Source of the DNA: an uncultured Eubacteriales bacterium
GTDB taxonomy: Bacteria; Bacillota; Clostridia; Oscillospirales; Oscillospiraceae
Assembly: GCA_900545515.1 (NCBI GenBank)
Contig: UQZA01000016.1
Location: forward strand, 1 to 45,443
Length of the DNA: 45,443 nucleotides
Direction: 5' to 3'
Part shown: positions 40,014-45,443 of the stretch, piece after piece
Layout of the letters: the number at the start of each line of letters is the position of its first letter
Numbering within the stretch: position 1 is the first letter of the stretch
Program-made: the position numbers and the translations under genes
The notes under the pieces: model-generated
Told to the model about the DNA's origin: nothing
Databases searched by the model: none
What the model saw: the letters and a program-made list of their open reading frames with translations, nothing else

Positions 40014-41366
40014 TTAGAACACGCCCTGCTCCATCATGGCAGTGGCTACCTTCTTGAAACCGGCGATGTTGGCGCCGGCCACCAGGTTGTAGCCCAGGCC
40101 GTATTCCTCGGCGGCCTCCACAGAGACCTTGTGGATGTTCTTCATGATGCCCTTCAGCTGCTGGTCCACTTCCTCGGCAGTCCAGACCAGGCGCTCGCTG
40201 TTCTGGCTCATCTCCAGGGCGGAGACGGCCACGCCACCGGCGTTCACAGCCTTGGAGGGGGCCACGATCATGCCGGGCTGCTGCATCAGGAAATACAGAG
40301 CGTCGTTGGTGGTGGGCATATTGGCAACTTCGATGTAGTACTTCACGCCGTTGGCAGCAATCTGCTTGGCATGCTCCAGGTGCACGTCATTCTGCATGGC
40401 GGAGGGCATGATGACATCGGCCTTGACGCCCCAGGGCTTCTCGCCGGGATGGAACTCCACACCGAACTTGTCGGCGTAATCCTGGACGCGGTTGCGGCCG
40501 GAGTTGCGCATCTCCAGAAGGTACTCCACCTTCTCTTCGCTGGAGGACACGCCTTCGGGATCGTAGATGTAGCCGTCGGGGCCGGAGAGGGTAACAACCT
40601 TGGCGCCCAGGTGCATGGCCTTCTTGCAGATGCCCCAGGTCACATTGCCGAAGCCGGCGCAGGCAATGGTCTTGCCCTTGATGTCTTCACCCTCGTGCTC
40701 CAGGACTTCCTGGAGGTAGTACATAGCGCCGTAGCCGGTGGCCTCGGGACGGGTCAGGCTGCCGCCGTAGGTGAAGCCCTTACCGGTGAGCACACCGTTC
40801 TCCCACACGCCCTTCAGGCGGCGGTACTGGCCGTACAGATAGCCGATCTCGCGGCCGCCCACGCCCATGTCGCCGGCGGGCACGTCCACGTCCGGTCCGA
40901 TGTAACGGTACAGAGCAGTCATAAAGCTCTGGCAGAACCGCATGATCTCTGCGTCAGACTTGCCGGCGGGATCAAAGTCGCTGCCGCCCTTGCCGCCGCC
41001 GATGGGCAGGCCGGTGAGGCTGTTCTTGAAGATCTGCTCAAAGCCCAGGAACTTGATGATGCCGGGGTAGACGTTCTTCTGGAACCGCAGACCGCCCTTG
41101 TAGGGGCCGATGGCGCCGTTGAACTGGCAGCGGTAGCCGGTGTTGGTGTGATACTTGCCCTCGTCGTCCTGCCAGGTCACACGGAAGGTGAACATCCGCT
41201 CGGGCTCCACCATGCGGTTCAGCAGGTCAACCTTTTCGTACTCGGGATGCTTCTCGATGACGGGCTCCAGAGAGGTGAGGACTTCCTCCACGGTCTGGAC
41301 GAACTCGGGCTCGTTGCCATGCTTTTTCTTGACGTTTTCAATCACACTGGCCAGATACGCGTTCAT
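40014..41366 (-). CDS. gdhA: Glutamate dehydrogenase
   Basis: A 450-aa hexameric enzyme interconverting glutamate and 2-oxoglutarate plus ammonia. Diagnostic pieces are PYKGGLRF and PIGGGKGG (substrate Lys), then DVPAGDMGVGGREIG, and the nucleotide loop IACAGFGNVTWG of the Rossmann domain. Length and sequence fit the NADP-type bacterial family, though coenzyme preference is not settled by eye. The ATG at 41366 has AAAGGAG upstream, and the longer open frame is upstream leader. It is the last member of a minus-strand amino-acid group with serC and serA, about 90 bases after serA. Confidence 0.95.
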   Translation of the reverse strand: MNAYLASVIENVKKKHGNEPEFVQTVEEVLTSLEPVIEKHPEYEKVDLLNRMVEPERMFTFRVTWQDDEGKYHTNTGYRCQFNGAIGPYKGGLRFQKNVYPGIIKFLGFEQIFKNSLTGLPIGGGKGGSDFDPAGKSDAEIMRFCQSFMTALYRYIGPDVDVPAGDMGVGGREIGYLYGQYRRLKGVWENGVLTGKGFTYGGSLTRPEATGYGAMYYLQEVLEHEGEDIKGKTIACAGFGNVTWGICKKAMHLGAKVVTLSGPDGYIYDPEGVSSSEEKVEYLLEMRNSGRNRVQDYADKFGVEFHPGEKPWGVKADVIMPSAMQNDVHLEHAKQIAANGVKYYIEVANMPTTNDALYFLMQQPGMIVAPSKAVNAGGVAVSALEMSQNSERLVWTAEEVDQQLKGIMKNIHKVSVEAAEEYGLGYNLVAGANIAGFKKVATAMMEQGVF

Positions 41367-41458
41367 AGTAATTTCTCCTTTTATGTTTGTAAAAATTACG
41401 GGTCGCTGTATGTTGGAATAAATTACAGCCATCCTTGGCTGTGGATCACAGGGGAAAA

Positions 41459-42370
41459 TCAGGCGAAGAAGCTCTCGATGACGCTGACAATTTCAGTGCC
41501 GATGCGGGCCTGGGCCTCCTGGGTGGCAGCGCCGATGTGGGGCGTGCAGGAAACCCGGGGATGGCTGTACAGGGCCACATTCTTGGCGGGCTCTTCTGCC
41601 CACACGTCCAGACCGGCGGCCCGGACCTTGCCGGATTCCAACGCTGCCAGCAGGGCGGCTTCATCCACATTGGTGCCCCGGGAGGTGTTGATGATGACAA
41701 CGCCGTCTTTCATCTTGGCAATGTTTTCTGCGTTAATCAGCGCGCCGCCGTCCACCGCAGGGGCGTGGACGCTGATGAAGTCGGCCTGAGCCAGCAGCTC
41801 ATCCATCTCCACATAGGGGATGCCCATCTGCTCCTCGATGCCAGGGATGTGGTAGACGTCAAAGGCAATGACATGCATCCCGATGGCCTTGGCAAGCTTG
41901 CCCAGAGCCTGGCCAATGCGGCCGAAGCCCACGATGCCCAGGGTCTTGCCCTGAAGCTCAATTCCCTTGCCATAGGCTTTCTTCTCCCACTTGCCGGCCC
42001 GCATGGTAGCGCCAGCCACGGAGAGGAACCGGGCGCAGGAGAACATGTGACCCATCGCCAGCTCTGCCACAGAGTTGGAGGAGGCTCTCGGCGTATTTTT
42101 CACTGTGATACCTGCTGCCTCAGCGTATTTCACGTCGATGTTGTCCACGCCTACGCCGCCACGGATGATTAACTTTAACTTCCCGGTTTTGGCCTCATCA
42201 ATGTGATTGGCGCGGATCTTCGTGGCGCTACGCACCACCACGGCGTCGTATTCCTTCAGGGCCGCGCCCAGCTCTTCGGGGGGGTAAAACTGTTCGGTCA
42301 CCTCGTGGCCGTTTTGTTTCAGCTGCTCCAGGGCGGTTTTGTCCATACCGTCGGTGACAAGGATTTTCAT
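41459..42370 (-). CDS. serA: D-3-phosphoglycerate dehydrogenase, short form
   Basis: A 303-aa 2-hydroxyacid dehydrogenase starting serine biosynthesis. Features are IRGGVGVDNIDV near residue 70, the NAD loop GIVGFGRIGQALG, the catalytic Arg in INTSRGTNVDE, Glu in VWAEEPAK and His in CTPHIGAAT. It lacks the C-terminal ACT regulatory domain seen in longer SerA, so serine feedback may be absent or different. The ATG at 42370 has AGGAG upstream. The 190 bases between serC and serA are G+C-rich and non-coding. Confidence 0.93.
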   Translation of the reverse strand: MKILVTDGMDKTALEQLKQNGHEVTEQFYPPEELGAALKEYDAVVVRSATKIRANHIDEAKTGKLKLIIRGGVGVDNIDVKYAEAAGITVKNTPRASSNSVAELAMGHMFSCARFLSVAGATMRAGKWEKKAYGKGIELQGKTLGIVGFGRIGQALGKLAKAIGMHVIAFDVYHIPGIEEQMGIPYVEMDELLAQADFISVHAPAVDGGALINAENIAKMKDGVVIINTSRGTNVDEAALLAALESGKVRAAGLDVWAEEPAKNVALYSHPRVSCTPHIGAATQEAQARIGTEIVSVIESFFA

Positions 42371-42561
42371 GATGTATCGTCTCCTAATTATGTTCTTTGG
42401 TGCCGTCCCGGCGGCAGGAGGGGACCCGCCAGGGGGACGGGGCGTACGTTTCCCGCAGGGGAAACCTGTCAAAAGTTTGCTCTGGGGGGCGTCGTGGGCC
42501 GGTGGCAAGACATGCTTGGGCCGGACGTTTTGCCGGGGTGGGGTTTCTGCCGGCTCTTCGC

Positions 42562-43653
42562 TTACTGGTTTTCCGCCTCGAATTTCTTCAGGAACTCCAC
42601 CAGGGCCTCCACGCCCTCCTTGGGCATGGCGTTGTAGATGGAAGCCCGCAGTCCGCCAACGCTCTTGTGACCCTTCAGATTGTCATAGCCAGCTGCTTTG
42701 GTGGCGGCGACTACCTTGGCGTCCAGCTCCTTGTCACCGGTTACGAAGGGGACATTCATGAGGGAGCGGAACTCTTTGTCCACGGTGCCGGTGAACATCT
42801 TGGAGGAATCCAGGAAATCGTACATCACCTTGGCCTTGTCGATGTTCCGCCGTTCCATCTCCTCCAGGCCGCCGATGCTCTTAAGGTACTTGAAGACCTT
42901 GCCGCAGCAGTAGATTGCCCAGCAGTTGGGGGTGTTGTACATGGAGCCATTGTCAGCGTGGGTCTTATAGCTCATGTAAATGGGCGTCTTGGGGTCCAGC
43001 TCTGCACTGTCGCGAATCAGGTCCTCCCGGATGATGGCCACCACCATGCCAGCCGGACCCACGTTCTTCTGCACGCCGGCGTAAATCATGCCGTAATCGG
43101 CAACGTTGCAGGGGCGGGACAGGAACATGGAACTCTGGTCGCTGACCAGCAGGTGCCCCTTGGTGTTGGGCAGCTTGTTCCAGGTTACGCCGTGAATGGT
43201 TTCGTTCTCGCAGATGTACACATAGTCCGTGTTTTCGGGAATGTCCAGATCATCGCAGTTGGGGATGTAGCAGAAGTTGCGGTCCTTGCTGGAGGCCACC
43301 ACGTGTACGTCACCGTACTTTTTCGCTTCGGCAATCGCTTTCTTGGACCACGCGCCGGTCTCCACATAGCAGGCCACGCCGTTTTTCATCAGGTTCATGG
43401 GGATCATGGCGAACTGAAGTGTTGCGCCGCCCTGGATGAACAACACTTTGTAGTTGTCAGGGATGTGCATCAAGTCCCGCAGATCCTGCTCGGCCTCGTC
43501 GATGATCTGCTGGAAGACAGGGGAGCGGTGGCTCATCTCCATGACGCACATTCCGGAGCCCCGGTAGTTCATCATTTCGTCCCGGATCTCCTCCAAGACA
43601 GGTTCAGGCATGGTGGCGGGACCGGCAGAGAAATTGAAAACGCGATCGTACAT
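42562..43653 (-). CDS. serC: Phosphoserine aminotransferase
   Basis: A 363-aa class-V PLP aminotransferase converting 3-phosphohydroxypyruvate to phosphoserine. The N-terminus FNFSAGPATMPEPVLEE is diagnostic. GMCVMEMSHRSPVF and FIQGGATLQFAMIPMNL follow, and the PLP Lys is in AGVQKNVGPAG. Length is normal. The ATG at 43653 follows AGGAGG. It is the first gene of the serC-serA unit, with a good promoter at 43722-43750. No separate phosphoserine phosphatase gene was found in the window. Confidence 0.96.
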   Translation of the reverse strand: MYDRVFNFSAGPATMPEPVLEEIRDEMMNYRGSGMCVMEMSHRSPVFQQIIDEAEQDLRDLMHIPDNYKVLFIQGGATLQFAMIPMNLMKNGVACYVETGAWSKKAIAEAKKYGDVHVVASSKDRNFCYIPNCDDLDIPENTDYVYICENETIHGVTWNKLPNTKGHLLVSDQSSMFLSRPCNVADYGMIYAGVQKNVGPAGMVVAIIREDLIRDSAELDPKTPIYMSYKTHADNGSMYNTPNCWAIYCCGKVFKYLKSIGGLEEMERRNIDKAKVMYDFLDSSKMFTGTVDKEFRSLMNVPFVTGDKELDAKVVAATKAAGYDNLKGHKSVGGLRASIYNAMPKEGVEALVEFLKKFEAENQ

Positions 43654-43721
43654 AAAAGAAACCTCCTGCATGTTGGTTCTTGGGCTGTCCCCCGTCGGTG
43701 AACAGCGTTGTGTCTGGATTG

Positions 43722-43750
43722 AGTATAATCCACTTTTTCAAAACCGTCAA
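43722..43750 (-). promoter_or_regulatory. Promoter of serC-serA
   Basis: Minus strand TTGACG (43750-43745), 17-base spacer, TATACT (43727-43722), giving a leader of about 60 bases before serC. The rest of 43751-43959 shows no gene. Confidence 0.8.
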
Positions 43751-43959
43751 TGGGATTTTCCAGATTCTTTTTGTGGCGGACAGAAATTTTTTCGCCCATG
43801 TGATTCTGCACAAAAACTGACCGTCTCAAATGTGGAAAATGACGAAATGCAGGGACTGCTTTCGGTACCTTTCGTGCGCTATGCCGGAAAATAGGCAAAA
43901 AGTGGGAGACAGCCCGCCGTGGCTGCCCCCCGCTTCTCCTTCCCCGGACAGCTCCGGTT

Positions 43960-44208
43960 TTACTCTCCCTTGTACTTTTTTCTGGTGGCAAGGCCCCCAC
44001 GGATGTGCCGTTGGGCCTTATTGGTGTCCAGAATGACCTTGACCTGTTCGTACAGGGCCTGATTGTACTGGGGCAGGCGTTGGGACAGGTCCTTGTGAAC
44101 CGTGGACTTGGAAATCCCAAATTTCTTCGCCGCTGCCCGGACGGTGGCCCGGTTTTCGATCATGTACACAGCCAGTTGGCAGGCTCTCTCTCCGATGTGA
44201 TCCGTCAT
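43960..44208 (-). CDS. spoIIID: Sporulation transcriptional regulator SpoIIID
   Basis: An 82-aa DNA-binding protein of the mother-cell sporulation cascade. The helix-turn-helix ATVRAAAKKFGISKSTVHKD (around residues 20-40) is the family hallmark, with ERACQLAVYMIE preceding it and the basic tail RGGLATRKKYKGE. Length is normal for SpoIIID. ATG 44208 has GGAGGGACGC upstream, and the longer frame is ignored. It confirms the organism is a spore former, along with spoVT. Confidence 0.97.
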   Translation of the reverse strand: MTDHIGERACQLAVYMIENRATVRAAAKKFGISKSTVHKDLSQRLPQYNQALYEQVKVILDTNKAQRHIRGGLATRKKYKGE

Positions 44209-44308
44209 ACGCGTCCCTCCCTGCTGTGTCGTGACAAGACACTCTATGCTGGGAAAAGTACGGGTATGTCTGGCCGGCCCGGAACGCCTAATTGCACTGG
44301 CGCGGCAG

Positions 44309-44356
44309 CGCCCAGCCTTCCCCCGGGGAAGGCGCCCAGCGAAGCGAGGCGGATGA
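44309..44356. repeat. Dispersed palindromic repeat, probable
   Basis: GCCTTCCCC/GGGGAAGGC palindrome (44315-44333) followed by CGCCCAGCGAAGCGAGGCGG and ATGAG. From memory this resembles an intergenic repeat common in Faecalibacterium/Flavonifractor-type genomes. The surrounding 44209-44549 has no gene and no other clear signal. Confidence 0.4.
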
Positions 44357-44549
44357 GAAACGGCGATATCTGGCAGGCCGGTAGGCAGAATCGATTTAGA
44401 TGCAACATGGTCCATTTGAACGAAACTGCATATCTGCTAGGTAGATTTTTCCGTCCCGCATCAGTCCGCCTACAGCTGCCGGTTGGAAAGGAGACGGCCG
44501 CCCTGAAAAACCAGGGAATATGTAGCCCTGGACGTTTTTCATTTTTGAA

Positions 44550-44578
44550 TTGACAACTCCGAAAGAATTTAGTATAAT
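44550..44578 (+). promoter_or_regulatory. tRNA promoter
   Basis: Perfect TTGACA (44550-44555), 17-base spacer and perfect TATAAT (44573-44578), 22 bases before the tRNA. Confidence 0.92.
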
Positions 44579-44600
44579 AAGAACCGCGTCAGGGTGTTTT

Positions 44601-44676
44601 GCTGGAATAGCTCAGCCGGTAGAGCAGCTGATTCGTAATCAGCAGGTCGCGTGTTCAAGTCACGTTTCCAGCTCCA
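44601..44676 (+). tRNA. tRNA-Thr (CGT)
   Basis: A 76-base cloverleaf. The acceptor stem is GCTGGAA/TTCCAGC and CCA is encoded at 44674-44676. The D arm contains AGCTCAGCCGGTAGAGC. The anticodon arm GCTGA-TTCGTAA-TCAGC gives anticodon CGT (ACG codon, threonine), and the T arm is GCGTG-TTCAAGT-CACGT. It is a single tRNA gene with its own consensus promoter and a strong terminator. Confidence 0.93.
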
Positions 44677-44680
44677 ATTC

Positions 44681-44725
44681 AAAGAGGGTCTGTTGCAAAT
44701 GCATTTGTTGCAACAGACCCTCTTT
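44681..44725 (+). terminator. tRNA-Thr terminator
   Basis: Perfect 18-bp inverted repeat AAAGAGGGTCTGTTGCAA (44681-44698) against TTGCAACAGACCCTCTTT (44708-44725), 9-base loop, starting four bases after the tRNA and ending in a T-run. Its GGGTCTGTTGCAA arm also resembles IS6-family ends, but a terminator explains it better. Confidence 0.85.
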
Positions 44726-44740
44726 ACTAAAAGTGAAAGA

Positions 44741-44780
44741 TAGCGGGAGAGAACACGGGAATCTGTGTCTTCTCCCGCTA
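44741..44780. repeat. Second hairpin after the tRNA
   Basis: TAGCGGGAGA (44741-44750) against TCTCCCGCTA (44771-44780), followed by AAAATATTAA on the plus strand. Possible back-up terminator or remnant end of a mobile element. Confidence 0.5.
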
Positions 44781-44856
44781 AAATATTAAGGACAATTTTA
44801 AAAAGCGATTTAAACTGCTCCCCGTCAAGTAGACAACGAAATCATGGACAAAGAGC

Positions 44857-45102
44857 TCACAGCACTGCGGTGCTGTGGCAACTGCGGATTTTGCAGCTTT
44901 GTTTATGGCGCGAAATATGATGCATGCGTTTCATACGGTGTACGGACACCCAATCCTCCTTGTAACCAATTTGTGTTATTGGATGCCTGCCGTGTGCGGC
45001 CATACCATGGTATTGGTCAAGTGCATCCCGGATCCTTCCGTATCCCTTCTCTGGCGTCCCGTGACAGTTTCCTTTTTGCACGGTCTCCTTCAGGGGGAGC
45101 AT
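44857..45102 (-). pseudogene. Possible transposase remnant (IS3-like), weak
   Basis: An 81-codon frame containing GYGRIRDALDQYHG and, farther on, SVHRMKRMHHISRHK. These loosely resemble the helix-turn-helix region of IS3 orfB proteins (YGYRRI...L, HRVxRLM...I). No catalytic DDE segment is present. The assignment is tentative. Otherwise 44781-45172 holds no recognisable gene. Confidence 0.25.
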
Positions 45103-45172
45103 ATCACCTCAGAGTCAGCGCGCTGTTTTTGCGCTTTTTGTCCATTTTTTCCACAGCCTTGCGCAAAAAAGA

Positions 45173-45215
45173 GGGCTGCCTCTCATGATTTTGGAAAATC
45201 ATTTTGAGACAGCCC
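45173..45215. repeat. IS end-like hairpin
   Basis: GGGCTG-CCTCTCATGATTTT (45173-45192) pairs with AAAATCATTTTGAGACAGCCC (45195-45215) with one or two mismatches. The right arm TTTTGAGACAGCCCC resembles termini of IS1182-type elements as I recall them. It could also be a terminator. Confidence 0.4.
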
Positions 45216-45277
45216 CTATTATGTGGCCGGAATTGACTTGGCAGAGGCTTTACGGCACACCTGTGTGAAACATCATC

Positions 45278-45443
45278 TTACTCTCCCTGGGGCTCTGTGG
45301 GTACGCTGCCCTCTTGAGAGCGTTTGGGGTGGGCGGGACGGCGGCGGCGGTTGCGGCGGGGCTGGTTGGGGGAGTCCGGCAGGGCATTGATGACGTCCAG
45401 CTGCTCTTCCAGCCGGGGCTTGGGGGTATGGGGCTTTTTGGGG
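45278..45443 (-). CDS. C-terminal end of a protein with a basic Arg-rich tail
   Basis: The minus-strand frame is open from the window end to TAA at 45278-45280, giving 54 residues that include RLEEQLDVINALPDSPNQPR and the Arg run RRNRRRRP, ending PTEPQGE. Such tails occur in Oscillospiraceae on PSP1-domain (RicT/YaaT-like) proteins and on some RNA helicases. The conserved part lies outside the window, so no function is assigned. Confidence 0.6.
   Translation of the reverse strand, partial: PKKPHTPKPRLEEQLDVINALPDSPNQPRRNRRRRPAHPKRSQEGSVPTEPQGE

Noticed and set aside
40002..41789. Long plus-strand frame opposite gdhA and serA
   Set aside because: Shadow of two well-identified genes on the other strand.
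44681..44725. IS6/IS257-type terminal repeat
   Set aside because: The arm resembles such ends, but its position right after a tRNA with a T-run makes a terminator the simpler reading, and no transposase is attached.
1..45443. CRISPR array
   Set aside because: No regularly spaced short direct repeats with unique spacers were seen anywhere.

Overview
The window is a roughly 57% GC stretch of a spore-forming gut Firmicute, most likely an Oscillospiraceae member of the Flavonifractor/Pseudoflavonifractor/Oscillibacter type. The guess rests on spoIIID, spoVT, a CotJC-type manganese catalase, strong GGAGG ribosome binding sites, and the mix of protein families. No rRNA or CRISPR array was seen. 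One tRNA gene (Thr, CGT) is present.

Layout: (1) 1-3750 holds a sortase tail, then a minus-strand block of small oxidoreductases (aldo/keto reductase, RibD/DHFR-like reductase, two flavodoxin-like proteins). Two gene remnants lie in the block, and two related repeats flank it. (2) 4043-5081 is the rplM-rpsI operon with its promoter and terminator. (3) 5196-12244 is mixed housekeeping: a TtcA-like enzyme, tandem DUF305, a MarR-MATE efflux operon with a palindromic operator over its promoter, Mn-catalase, GNAT, a degenerate polysaccharide deacetylase-like protein, a MITE-like element and pyridoxal kinase. (4) 12657-21064 is a complete oligopeptide ABC importer operon (A-B-C-D-F plus a 100-aa membrane protein). 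Its OppC-type permease carries a seven-repeat RCC1 propeller, and its OppF-type ATPase carries a ~190-aa mostly helical insertion. (5) 21137-30955 holds nadE-yfbR-HAD-rlmI, a TetR regulator, spoVT, an ECF sigma/anti-sigma pair, a DUF4015-like protein and prmA.

(6) 31132-39784 is the most unusual region. A minus-strand operon encodes a 72-aa peptide, two large secreted proteins with different N-terminal repeats but one shared C-terminal domain, a 57-aa peptide followed by an attenuator-like hairpin, an HPr-kinase-like protein, a PqqD-like protein and an NTP_transf_5 nucleotidyltransferase. The last three are known as accessory or leader-binding parts of lasso peptide clusters, but no cyclase or leader protease is visible. 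Directly upstream, a tyrosine recombinase gene sits between 16-bp perfect inverted repeats, and one repeat lies 18 bp before the operon's first start codon. My inference is a recombinase-controlled, possibly phase-variable operon for secreted proteins and a modified peptide.

(7) 39971-45443 returns to core genes: gdhA, serC-serA, spoIIID, tRNA-Thr, then a gene-poor stretch with IS-like debris and the tail of a gene that leaves the window.
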